Positions 1 to 9,900 of a stretch of DNA of 64,000 nucleotides are shown here, piece after piece. The first letter of the stretch is position 1. Each line of letters begins with the position of its first letter. Below the pieces are notes generated by a model that was given only the letters and a program-made list of their open reading frames with translations, ran no database searches and was not told where the DNA came from. Both the position numbers and the translations under genes were made by a program. Source of the DNA: Thermoleophilaceae bacterium (lineage in GTDB: Bacteria > Actinomycetota > Thermoleophilia > Solirubrobacterales > Thermoleophilaceae); contig JAUJOA010000007.1 in assembly GCA_030447875.1 (NCBI GenBank), forward strand, positions 1 through 64,000, in the 5' to 3' direction.

Positions 1-185
1 CCCGCGCCGCCGGCCGGGGAGGTGCCCCGGCCCGGCACCACCGACGACACGGTCGCCAGCTCGACCAATCCGCCGACGGATGGCGGCAGGACGATCACCG
101 AGCCGGATCCGACGCCACGCCTGGCCCACCCGGGCTCGGCGACGACGCACGCCGCCACCCCGGCTGATCCTGCTGCGGCCGGCGC
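1..185. other. window edge, no supported gene
   Basis: This is the stretch downstream of the R2-like gene at the window edge. Short open frames exist on both strands, but none shows a recognisable domain or a convincing start. The adjacent sequence is full of apparent indels, so a real gene fragment could be hidden here. I see nothing that can be named. Confidence 0.4.
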
Positions 186-1101
186 TCAGCCACCGACGGC
201 GATCGTCGGCCTTCTCGGCCGTCGCTCGGAAGCGCCTTCATCGCAAAGGCGCGAGCGTCGCCGACACGCGCCGAGCAGCTCGGTATCCTCCGCGTAGGCC
301 TCCGCCCCACGGCGGCTGCAGGACGCCGTCGGCGGCAGGGCCGGACTCCACGGGAAGCGTTCGCTGGATCGCCTCCGCGTAGCGCGAGTCGTGCTGGGCC
401 ATGTCGCGAAGGAACCGAGCGCCGAAGAGCCGGTGCTCGTCGCGCGCCGTTGTTGAGCCCTCCACGAAGCCGGGCAGCGTGCCGACGGACTCGTTTTGTA
501 GCTGATGATGAAGTGCTGGCCAGTCAGGGCGAGCATTCCCTCGATGACCATGTGGTAGAGCGTGATCGCCTCGACCAGCGTCTCGAGTCCTCCCGGCTCA
601 CGGGCGAGCCGATCGACCCTGCCGGCGAGCATCTCGTCGAAGGCGGCCGAAGTTCTCGTTGAGGTGTGCGCTCGTCTCCTCGAGCCGCCCGCCCTGGTCT
701 GCGGTGCTCGGCGCCACCTCGTGGTAGAAACGGTTGAAGGAATGCGACGTGTCGCCCCTCGTCGGCGATCTGGTGCAGCGATGCGCATCTCCTCGTCCGG
801 GCAGGCGCGCATCATGGGACCAAGCTCGGCCGCCACCCGCTGCTCGCCGATGAAGAGCGAGGACAAGGCCGTACATGCGCTGTAGGCCGCTCGGCCTCGG
901 GGATGCGCTCGTGCCAATCGACGCGGTCCTGCGTGAAGTCGAGATCCTGAACGCGCCTGCTGACCGCTCCCACAGCAGATAGAGCTCGGCGTAGGTGAGC
1001 AGTTGGCCCCGACCGCTGTCCGCCGACTCCAGGAGAGCCGGATCCCGGGTGGCCCGGAAGTCATCGCGCTCGATGTTGCGGTGGATCGCGGTCTCGGTCA
1101 C
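186..1101 (-). pseudogene. R2-like diiron (ribonucleotide reductase small-subunit/ferritin-like) protein, frameshifted
   Basis: Joining the three minus-strand frames gives one protein of about 300 residues that resembles the ribonucleotide reductase R2 / R2-like oxidase superfamily. Recognisable pieces in order are YAELYLLWER, DLDFTQDRVDWHERIP, LFIGEQRVAAEL, a helix with E..H near NRFYHEV, YHMVIEGMLALTG and ARDEHRLFGARF. These carry the expected carboxylate and histidine metal ligands. The start is a GTG at 1101 preceded by GGAGGAGG, giving VTETAIHRN. At least three frame changes interrupt it. Since neighbouring unrelated genes show the same damage, I think the gene is intact in the organism and the indels are assembly errors. 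Whether it is a true NrdF-type subunit or an R2lox-like oxidase cannot be decided here. Confidence 0.6.
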
Positions 1102-1150
1102 CGGTCTGACCTCCTCCGGGCCGTGGGCGAACTGGGTTGCCGCGGGCCAC

Positions 1151-1546
1151 CTAACGCAGGACTGGCCGGCCAGCCGCGCCATCGCCGCCGGGCTCGGCGG
1201 GGGCTCGGTCTCCTGGTCGAGCGCGCGCCAGCTCCCAACAGCCAGCACGCCGATCAGCATTCCGATCCGGGTCTCCTCCGCCAGCAGCGTGCGCACCGCC
1301 AGCAGCCGCTCATCCGGGTCGGGGGTCGTCGCGACCTTCAGGACCTGGAGTTGTGCGCCTCGTCGAACCATCCCCATCCTCGAGCGCGCGCGCGCGGGGA
1401 TGCTGGAGCTGCGGCGCCATGGCCGCCCGCGTTCCTCGGCGCGCCGGAGCCGGTCCGGATCGGCGAGGGCCTCGAGCGCCGCGTCGATCTCCGCGTCGGT
1501 CGGCCGTGGCGCGGCGCTCCCCCTCGCTTGGCTGAGGCTCCGCCAC
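1151..1546 (-). pseudogene. conserved hypothetical protein, frameshifted
   Basis: Assembled across frames, this reads as a small helical protein of about 130 residues. It starts at GTG 1546 (VAEPQPSEGERRA), continues with PTDAEIDAALEALADPDRL and a segment with MAPQLQHI, then VLKVATTPDPDERLLAVRTL and LLAEETRIGMLIGVLAVG. After one frame correction it ends at a TAG at 1151-1153. It lies just upstream of, and in the same direction as, the R2-like gene and is divergent from selD, so it may share an operon with the diiron protein. I do not recognise a functional domain. The coherent amphipathic sequence makes a real gene likely even though two or more frameshifts break it in this assembly. Confidence 0.4.
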
Positions 1547-1562
1547 GGCGGATAATAGGTGC

Positions 1563-2566
1563 GTGGAAGCAGTCAAGCTGACGAGCCTGTCGCACGGCGC
1601 CGGCTGCGCGTGCAAGCTGTCGCCGGCTGACCTGCATCCCCTGATCGAGGGCTTCCGAGGTCCTCGGCCGGACCTCATCGTTGGAATGGAGACGGCCGAC
1701 GACGCCGCCGTCTATCGCCTGACCGACGAGCTCGCGCTGATCTCTCACCGTCGACTTCTTCACCGATCGTCGACGACCCCTACGACTTCGGACGCATCGC
1801 GACCACCAACGCTCTCCTCGGACGTCTACGCGATGGGCGGCGAGCCGGTCACGGCGCTCAACCTGGTGGCCTACTCGCTCGAGTCGCTCGGCGGTGAGGT
1901 GCTCCGCGCGATCCTCCGCGGCGGGGCGACGTGGCGGCGGCCGCCGGCGTGGCCGTGGCCGGAGGCACTCGATCGACGACGCGGAGCCCAAGTACGGCAT
2001 GGCGGTGACCGGCACGGTGCATCCGGACCGCCTGCTGCGGAACTCGGCGCGCGCGGCGGATGACCTGCTGCTCACGAAGCCGGTGGGCGGAGGCGGCCAC
2101 CACCGCGGCAAAGCGCGGGCTGGCGAGCGACGGATCTGACGGCGCGAACGGTGGCCGTGATGACGGAGCTCAACCGCGACGCCTCGCGCGCGGCCCTGGT
2201 CGCCGGCGCCAGCGCGATGACCGACGTCACGGGCTTCGGGCTGCTCGGCCATCTGCACGAGCTGGCGAGCGCCAGCGGGGTCGCCGCCGCCGAGGTGGAC
2301 GCCTCCGCCATCCCCGGCGATCGCGGGCGTGCTCGACCTCCTGCGCTCGGACCGGCCGCCGATCGCCGGCGGCGCGCCGCAACCGCGACTGGGTCGAGTC
2401 GTGGGTCGAGTGGTCGCCGGACGTGCCGGATGAGCTGCGGTGGCTCGCATGCGACGCGATGACATCCGGCGGACTGCGTGGCGGCCCTCCGGGATCGGGC
2501 GCCCCGGGCACGCCGATCGGTCGCCTCACCGGCGGCGACGCGGGGCGGATAGCCGTCAGCGCCTGA
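1563..2566 (+). pseudogene. selD: selenide, water dikinase (selenophosphate synthetase), frameshifted in this assembly
   Basis: SelD makes selenophosphate from selenide and ATP, the selenium donor for selenocysteine and 2-selenouridine. The GTG start at 1563 leads into SLSHGAGCACKLSPADL, the glycine-rich N-terminus with catalytic Cys and Lys (a Cys form, not Sec). Further family pieces are [74 protein letters not shown] and the C-terminal DAMTSGGLL region. Length after joining frames is about 330 residues, normal for SelD. Frame changes are single- or two-base slips, for example an extra T near 1744 and missing C bases near 1762. Its 3' end overlaps the convergent rhomboid gene by about 11 bases. 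It is the only selenium-pathway enzyme in the window and matters for the UGA-containing gene at 61559-62230. Confidence 0.85.
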
Positions 2567-3292
2567 GCGCGCCGAGCATGGCCCGGAGAGCGTGCCGGCG
2601 GCTCCCCCGCCGCGGCGGCGATGCGCGTCCTCGTCGGCGACCGACAGCAGGATGAGCACGGCGGCGATGACGTAGACCCCATCAGGTCGTTGCCGCGGTC
2701 ATCCCCGCGGCGCAGCGCGCGCCGGTCATCCACGAGCCAGGCGCACAGCAGGCCGAGCGCAGCGCCGTTGGCGCCGATCGCCGGGTACACGTCGAGCGCC
2801 ACCGACAGGGCCGCGCCGGCGCGCGCCCGCGAGCAGGAAGACCGCGATCGGCGCGAGCCAGCCGAAGCGCCGCTCGAGATGCGTCGAAGATGCCCACGGT
2901 GATCATCGTGATGAACAGGTAGCCGAGGTTCTGGTGCACGAACGGCGTGACGAGCAGGCGCCACGGGTCGCCGTCCAGCGGTCCGAAGACGCCGAGGTCG
3001 AGGACCGAGAGCTCCCCGGTGCTCTGCGCGAGCGTCACGAGAAGCGACGCGGTGACGAGCCCCATCACCGCCCACGGGCGGGTCTCCGGCGCTATGCCGG
3101 GGATCTCATCGCGGCGCAGGCGGGGGAGTGACGGCGGACGAGCCCGCCGCTTCGCCCGCGGCTCCTCGGCGCCCTCCTTCTCGATCTTCGGCGCGCTTGC
3201 GGACGCGCTGGCCGCAGTCGGGGCATTCCGTTGCAGGGGCTGACCTCGGAGCTGCAGTTCTTGCAGATGACGAAGAGGTCCGGCTCGCTCAC
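2556..3292 (-). pseudogene. zinc-ribbon rhomboid-family membrane protein, frameshifted
   Basis: The N-terminus (GTG 3292, MSEPDLFVICKNCSSEVSPC, then a second CPDCG pair in another frame) forms a four-cysteine zinc ribbon. A membrane domain follows: AVMGLVTASLLVTLAQST, FGPLDGDPWRLLVTPFVH, NLGYLFITMITVGIFD, AALSVALDVYPAIGANGAALGLL, then a C-terminal helix with a histidine near DEDAHIAAAAGG. The layout matches actinobacterial rhomboid proteases. The serine of the usual GxSG motif reads as asparagine (GANG, codon AAC), which is not an indel artefact. Its GTG overlaps the stop of the glutamate-cysteine-ligase-like gene (GTGA), indicating translational coupling. Several frameshifts break the frame, as in all neighbours. 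It may be a pseudoprotease or a divergent active form. Confidence 0.65.
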
Positions 3293-4431
3293 GGGGGAAC
3301 GAGGATACTGGGAGCCGGCCGAGAGTCAGGCCCCGACTTCTCGACGATCTCCTCCATGACCTCGCGCAGGTCGTGGTTGGCCTCATAGACGACGACCTGC
3401 CGGGAGCCGCCGTTACCCCGGTCGAGCAGGTCCTCGATCGGGCAAGCTCGTCGGCGGAGCCCGGTCCTGTGCGTGCTCTCGCATCCGCCCAGCGCATGCG
3501 GCGCGCCAGTTCCTTGGTCGAGACGCGGTCGTCGCTCGGCAGGTCCACGACCTCGCCGTCGAGCCCGTGGCGGGCGGCCAGCCACTTGTTCTCGTCGAGC
3601 ATCTCGTATAGGGGTAGCGCGAGTAGCTCCACCCCCGCGTCGAAGTGCTCGGCAAGCTCCTTGACCATCGCCTGTATGAGCGCCGCCAGCCCGAGCGTGT
3701 GCTCCACGCGCGTCTGGGCGTCCATCACCCGCACCTCCACGGTGCCGAAGTTCGGGGTGCGGGCGCACGTCGTACCAGAGGTAGGTGTAGTCCTCGATCA
3801 CCTTGCTGTCGACCATGAACTTCACTTCGCGCGAGTAGTCGTCGAAGTCGCGGTAGCGGGCGGGATGCCGACCGCGGAAACGCGCGGAAGATGGGCGTGC
3901 GGGTGGAAGCGTGGCATCCGCCCGCCAGAACGGCGAGTTGGCCGACAGCGCCACGAGCAGGGGCATGTGCACGCGCATGCCGTTGGCCACGTGGATCGCC
4001 TTGTCCGGATCGTCGATCCCCACGTGCACGTGCGCCGAAGATGAGCTCCTGCCTCGCCACGAACCGCAGCGCCGCCACCAGGTCGCGATGCCGCGGCCGT
4101 GCCACGATCCGCTGGTCCTCCCACATGGCGAAGGGGTGGGTGCCGGCGGATCCGATCGCGAGGCCGTGCTCGGCGGCGGTCTGCTGGACCTCGCGGCGCA
4201 GGTCGCGAAGCTGGCGTCCCGCGTCGCGCGTGTTGGGCACGGAGTCGTGGCCACCTCGAGCACCGACTCCGCGAGCTCGGCTTCACCTCGCCCTCGAGCT
4301 CCGGTGGAACCGACTCCAGCATCGACTCGATCGAGTTGGAGAGATCGAGCGTCTCTGGTCGACGATCTGAGCTCCTCCTCGGATCCCCAACGTGTAGGAG
4401 GGGCCCGTGAAATCGTGCTCCACGCGCGCAT
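3289..4431 (-). pseudogene. glutamate-cysteine ligase family 2 (YbdK-type carboxylate-amine ligase), frameshifted
   Basis: The family joins a carboxylate to an amine using ATP, typically glutamate plus cysteine. The ATG at 4431 starts MR, and after one slip reads VEHDFTGPSYTLGI followed by an EEEL motif typical of GCS2. Later pieces are PELAESVLEVATTPCP, GSAGTHPFAMWEDQRI, HVHVGIDDPDKAIHVANGMR, SANSPFWRADAT, SREVKFMVDSKVIEDYTYLW, FGTVEVRVMDAQTRVEHT and ENKWLAARHGLDGEV. These run in correct order for about 380 residues, the family's usual length. At least five frame changes are needed. The stop overlaps the start of the rhomboid gene. A role in low-molecular-weight thiol synthesis is plausible, but substrate cannot be read from sequence. 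Confidence 0.8.
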
Positions 4432-4543
4432 CTAGCCGCGGATCCGGGCAGCGCAGGCACACCGACCCGGGCGTCGAGGCGCAGGGTCGCGCGTATATCC
4501 TGGCCGCGCAAGCACGACCCGTCGAAGCAAGGAACTCTGAGAC

Positions 4544-5450
4544 ATGGATCTGGGTTATCACGAGAAGCTGCATACGTCCTGGCGTTCGACCATCGCGGGT
4601 CGTTCCAGAAGAAGTTCTTCGGCATCGAGGGCGATCCGAACGCGGAGGAGACGGCGCGGATCGCCGACGCCAAGCACCTGATCTACGAGGGCCTCGAGCG
4701 CGCGGCCGACGACGGGGCGGAGGCCAGCGCGATCGGCGCGCTCGTGGACGAGCAGTTCGGCGGCGACATTCCCGAGCAGGCGAGGGCTACGCGCCATCAA
4801 GCTCGCCATGCCGGTCGAGAAGAGCGGCCAGGAGGAGTTCGACTTCCAGTACGGCGAGCACTTCGGGGCACATCGAGCGCTTCGATCCGGACTTCTCGAA
4901 GGTGCTCGTTCGTTACAACCCCGACGGCGACGCCGACGTGAACGCACGCCAGGTCGCGCGGCTCCGCGAGCTGTCGGAGTGGCTCCACTCGAACGACCGA
5001 AGTTCCTCTTCGAGCTCCTGGTGCCGGCCGAGGACGTACAGCTCGAGTCGGTAGGGGGCGACACGGACCGCTGCGACGACGAGCTTCGACCCGAGCTGAT
5101 GCGCCGCGCCATCGCCGACATGCAGGACGCCGGCGTGGAGGTCGACGTCTGGAAGATCGAGGGCGTGGAGCGGCGGGAGGAGTGCGAGATGCTCGTCGAG
5201 CAGGCGCGCTCGGGGGGCCGCGACGGCGTCACGTGCGTGCTGCTTGGCCGCGGCGCGGACGACGAGAAGGTCGACCACTGGCTGACCCAGGTAGCGCCGG
5301 TCGAGGGGTTCATCGGCTTCGCGATCGGTCGCAGCATCTGGTCGGGGCCGCTGAAGGGCTACCTCGACGGCTCGGTCGAGCGTGACGACAGCGGCCACGA
5401 TCGCCGACAACTACCTGCGCTTCATCAAGGTCTACGAGTCGAGCGAATAG
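4544..5450 (+). pseudogene. DUF2090 / class I aldolase-like protein (IolC C-terminal family), frameshifted
   Basis: The ATG at 4544 begins MDLGYHEKL and, after a slip, VLAFDHRGSFQKKFFGI, the signature opening of the DUF2090 aldolase-like barrel found as the C-terminal half of some myo-inositol-catabolism proteins. Downstream pieces include IGALVDEQFGGDIPEQA, LAMPVEKSGQEEFDFQYGEH, FDPDFSKVLVRYNPDGD, FLFELLVPAEDVQLE, VDVWKIEGVERREECEMLV, VTCVLLGRGADDEKVDHWL and GFIGFAIGRSIWSGPLKGYL, ending IADNYLRFIKVYES. The total of about 300 residues fits a stand-alone family member. Four or more frameshifts are present. The family is thought to act on sugar phosphates. The exact substrate here is unknown and no inositol genes are nearby. 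Confidence 0.7.
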
Positions 5451-5512
5451 GCCGCGGCGGAGGGCGATCGGCGCCGAGAATCCCGGCTGCGGGTTGGATA
5501 ACCTGTCGACCC

Positions 5513-5783
5513 ATGCGGATGCGACAGACACTCGCCGACTTCGAGGCGGCCTTCCACGAGGAGACCGCCGAGGAGCAGGCGCGCAGAGCGAGACTACGCC
5601 GAGCAGGCGGCCGTGCGGTCGCGCACGCGGCGGGTGGAGAAGGTTCACAAGCAGCGGAAACCTGCGCTTCGCAGGGCTCGTCCTTGCGCTCTGGCCACGA
5701 CCATCATCGTCATCGTGGTGATGTTTCAGGCCCTCGCCCGCCCTGATGAGACCCCTGAGGGCTGCGCTCGGGCGGTGCGGTAG
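5513..5783 (+). pseudogene. small membrane-anchored hypothetical protein, frameshifted
   Basis: The ATG at 5513 opens MRMRQTLADFEAAFHEE, a charged, probably helical cytoplasmic segment. After frame correction it continues through RDYAEQAAVRSRTRRVEKVH and then a single hydrophobic stretch, LRFAGLVLALVATTIIVIVV, followed by about 20 residues ending at TAG 5783. That describes a single-pass membrane protein of roughly 85-90 residues. I recognise no family. At least two base slips break it. It follows the DUF2090 gene by about 60 bases in the same direction and converges with csrA. Confidence 0.4.
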
Positions 5784-5814
5784 GGCTCGCGACCCGTCTC
5801 GGGTCCGGGCTCGG

Positions 5815-6027
5815 CTACTTCGGGTCGACTTCGTCGTCGACGGCCGCGGCGATGCTCTCCGCGTCGCGGTCGTCCTGGATCTCGAGGTAGACCTCGCGAC
5901 GGAAGACCGGTATCGACCGCGGGGCGATGCCCAGCCGGACTTTCTCGCCCGAGACGGCGAGTACGGAGACCTCGATGTCGTCTCCGATCATGATGCTCTC
6001 GTTCGACTTCCTGGTGAGAACCAGCAT
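5815..6027 (-). CDS. csrA: carbon storage regulator CsrA, mRNA-binding translational regulator
   Basis: The protein has 70 residues starting [20 protein letters not shown]. CsrA dimers bind GGA-containing leader regions of mRNAs and alter translation or stability. The first strand (MLVLTRK.. ESIMIGD), the central VRLGI and the distal [10 protein letters not shown], which holds the RNA-contacting arginine-rich turn, all match the family. An acidic tail follows. The ATG at 6027 is chosen because it is the universal CsrA start, although the frame stays open upstream. It is the only gene in the first 6.8 kb without an apparent frameshift. CsrA usually travels with flagellar genes, and none is present in this window. 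It is divergent from the gene starting near 6116, so the roughly 90 bases between them should hold promoters for both. Confidence 0.85.
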   Translation of the reverse strand: MLVLTRKSNESIMIGDDIEVSVLAVSGEKVRLGIAPRSIPVFRREVYLEIQDDRDAESIAAAVDDEVDPK

Positions 6028-6115
6028 TGGACGCCTCCCGTGGCTGCCCGGACGACCAGTGTATCGGTCGGCGCGGACAATCTCCGGTTGGCTGAGAAGA
6101 AGGTCGCCTTCCCGC

Positions 6116-6797
6116 ATGAGCATGCGGCCGAGCGCAGGCGGATTGCTAGTCTTGCCGCCGCTCGTGGCCCGGAGATCCTCAAGCCCCAGCTCAACCAGAT
6201 CCGGACGTGGGTACGGCAGGGTCGGACCGACGCTTGGATCGCGCACCAGCTCGAGGTCACCGTGAAGGACCTCCGTGCCTTCAAGCGAGAGCATGACCTC
6301 GCCCCGGACGGCGCGGGCGACGACGCCGACGCCCGCTCCCGGCCTCGAGGACGAGCGGGACCTGCGCGAGGAGGACGACGCGCTGATCGCCGCGGAGCTC
6401 GATGCGATCGCCGAGAAGGCGGAGGAGGAGGAATCCGAGCCCGCCGCCGAGCGCGAGCCGGACGATGCCTCCGAGGAAGACGCCCAGGGCCTCGACGCCG
6501 GGGCCGCCGCGGTGGGCGCCGCCGCCGCACCGGCGGCGGTCGCGGGCGACGTCAGCCGCTCGAGGGCACCTTCGATCACGGCGAGGAGGTTACGGGCTGT
6601 GGCTCGACCCCGGCGTGCAGGATGATCCCGTCTACGCCGAGCACTGGGCGGGACACCGTCCGGTGACCGTGACGATCGAGCCGGACCGCATCGTCATTCG
6701 CCGCAGCGGCGAACAGGACGATGCGTCCGAATCAGGCGCCTCGGAGGCGGCAGAGAGCTCGGTCGCCGAGCCGGATCCCGACGAGTTCGCCGCCTAG
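6116..6797 (+). pseudogene. conserved hypothetical protein with acidic Ala/Glu-rich middle, frameshifted
   Basis: Joined frames give about 225 residues. The N-terminal part reads [19 protein letters not shown] and [20 protein letters not shown], which looks like a small helix-turn-helix-like domain. A long acidic, alanine-rich linker follows ([18 protein letters not shown]). The C-terminal module [37 protein letters not shown] looks like a compact beta domain. The exact start is uncertain. An ATG at 6116 lies 12 bases after GAAGAAGG, which resembles a ribosome-binding site, but a slip is needed soon after. I do not recognise a named family. The DNA-binding-like head suggests a regulatory or nucleoid role, which is only an inference. 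Confidence 0.45.
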
Positions 6798-6878
6798 CCG
6801 GGCGCAGGCCACGGCTGGCCGCCGTGCCGCCGTTCGGTGGGCCGGCCTGCCGAGCTTCTCGCGTACACGCCGGCCGGA

Positions 6879-6961
6879 CGCTGGCGCTTTACGAGAATCG
6901 GTTTGCATCCCACGCAACTTTCTTGCATGGGATGAAAACTCGTTGTCGTAAGTGCCCAGCG
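6879..6961. repeat. palindromic interspersed repeat, copy 1 (83 bp)
   Basis: Nested inverted repeats are visible. The outer arms are CGCTGGCGCTTTACGA (6879-6894) and TCGTAAGTGCCCAGCG (6946-6961), pairing at 12 of 16 positions. The inner hairpin is CATCCCACGCAA (6906-6917), loop CTTTC, TTGCATGGGATG (6923-6934), pairing at 11 of 12. A near-identical, better-preserved element lies at 33155-33237. It sits in the intergenic space between two convergent genes. No transposase is nearby, so a REP- or MITE-like element is the simplest reading. Confidence 0.8.
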
Positions 6962-6971
6962 AGCGCGAGGG

Positions 6972-7067
6972 CTCTCCACCGGATGCCTCGCCTCTCCACC
7001 GATGCCCCGCCTCTCCGCCGATGCCTCGCCTCTCCAGCGATGCCTCGCCTCTCCACCGATGCCCCGC
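6972..7067. repeat. tandem repeat, five copies of a 19-bp unit
   Basis: Five head-to-tail copies of a unit close to CTCTCCACCGATGCCTCGC run without gaps. The first has one extra G, and the others differ at one to three positions. It lies directly beside the palindromic repeat and downstream of both flanking genes. 19 is not a multiple of 3 and no gene spans it, so it does not encode a peptide repeat. Function is unknown. Confidence 0.85.
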
Positions 7068-7087
7068 CTAATCGACTCGGGCGCGCC

Positions 7088-7414
7088 TCAGAGCCTGCCG
7101 TACTGCTCGCGCGCCCGTCCGCCGGCAAAGTTGGCCGCTTCCCGCGCGTAGCGCCCAAAGGCGGCGTCGACGACCCAGCCGGCGTCGCTGCCGGCCGACT
7201 CACCTCGGGCGATGGCCGCCGCCCAGTCCACGCCCTCGCCGTAGAAGGCGGCCAGCTCGTCCACGGTGAAGGAGGAGCCGAGCCGACGCCGCAGCTCGTC
7301 GAGGACGCTCCTCACCGCGCGCTCGAGGTCCGCCCGTTCGAGCTCGGGCGCTTCCCGGATCCGCTGCTCGCCTTCCTCCCACTGGAAGAGGGCGTTCTCG
7401 AGCGCGTATGGCAT
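7088..7414 (-). CDS. conserved hypothetical protein, helical, about 108 residues
   Basis: The protein starts MPYALENALFQWEEGEQRI and is rich in charged helix-forming residues (APELERADLERAVRSVLDEL), followed by a segment with SSFTVDELAAFYGEGVDW and a C-terminal GRYAREAANFAGGRAREQYG. The ATG at 7414 is preferred over the longer frame because the upstream residues look like untranslated leader. It lies about 60 bases downstream of ftsB in the same direction, at the end of the mfd-surA-mazG-eno-ftsB run, so it may be co-transcribed. No signal peptide or membrane segment is seen and I recognise no family. Confidence 0.65.
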   Translation of the reverse strand: MPYALENALFQWEEGEQRIREAPELERADLERAVRSVLDELRRRLGSSFTVDELAAFYGEGVDWAAAIARGESAGSDAGWVVDAAFGRYAREAANFAGGRAREQYGRL

Positions 7415-7474
7415 GAGCGGCACGGTACCCCGTGGACCGCGTCGGGAAACGAGTCGCCCCGCGGGCAACGGGCG

Positions 7475-7834
7475 CTAGGGCTTCGGCAGGTTCTCCACGA
7501 CTAGCGGCCGCTCGCCGCGACGCACCATGCCCAGCCGGCGGGCTTCGCGCTCGACCGTCTCCGGCCGCATGAGCGCCTCCTTGCGCTCCTCGAGCATGGC
7601 GTTCTCCTGCTCGAGCTGACGCAGCTCCACGCGGTCCTGCTCAGCGGTCCGCGACTGGGAGATCCAGTGGCTGACCGGGGAGATGTAGAGGAGCAGGATC
7701 ACGCCGAGCACGAGGAGCAGCGCAGTCCGGCCCACGCGGTCCCAGCGGATGGCGGAGTGCCGGCGGCGAGGGCGGGGGCGAGCTCGGCGCGCGCCTGCGC
7801 CGCCTCGTGATCGCGCCGTGGTCGCCCGGGCCAT
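7475..7834 (-). CDS. ftsB: FtsB/DivIC-type septum formation initiator
   Basis: A 119-residue bitopic membrane protein of the divisome. It has an Arg-rich cytoplasmic head (about residues 1-35), one membrane helix (TALLLVLGVILLLYISPVSH), then a coiled coil (EQDRVELRQLEQENAMLEER) and a short distal segment EREARRLGMVRRGERPLVV typical of actinobacterial DivIC. The family links FtsL and FtsQ during septation. The ATG at 7834 gives the usual length. It follows eno by about 64 bases on the same strand, the arrangement common in actinobacteria, and is expected to be in the same operon. Confidence 0.85.
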   Translation of the reverse strand: MARATTARSRGGAGARRARPRPRRRHSAIRWDRVGRTALLLVLGVILLLYISPVSHWISQSRTAEQDRVELRQLEQENAMLEERKEALMRPETVEREARRLGMVRRGERPLVVENLPKP

Positions 7835-7898
7835 GTCCCCGCGTTCGCCCTCACCGCGCGACCTCCTGCTCGCGCAACGCCCCCGTCCGGTGCGGGCC

Positions 7899-9850
<1,952 letters not shown>

Positions 9851-9900
9851 GAGAGCTGCCGCCGGCTGATCGCCCCGATCGGGCGAAGGCGCCTCGACGC

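Noticed and set aside
6972-7067. CRISPR array
   Set aside because: The repeats abut with no variable spacers, the unit is only 19 bp and there are no cas genes nearby.
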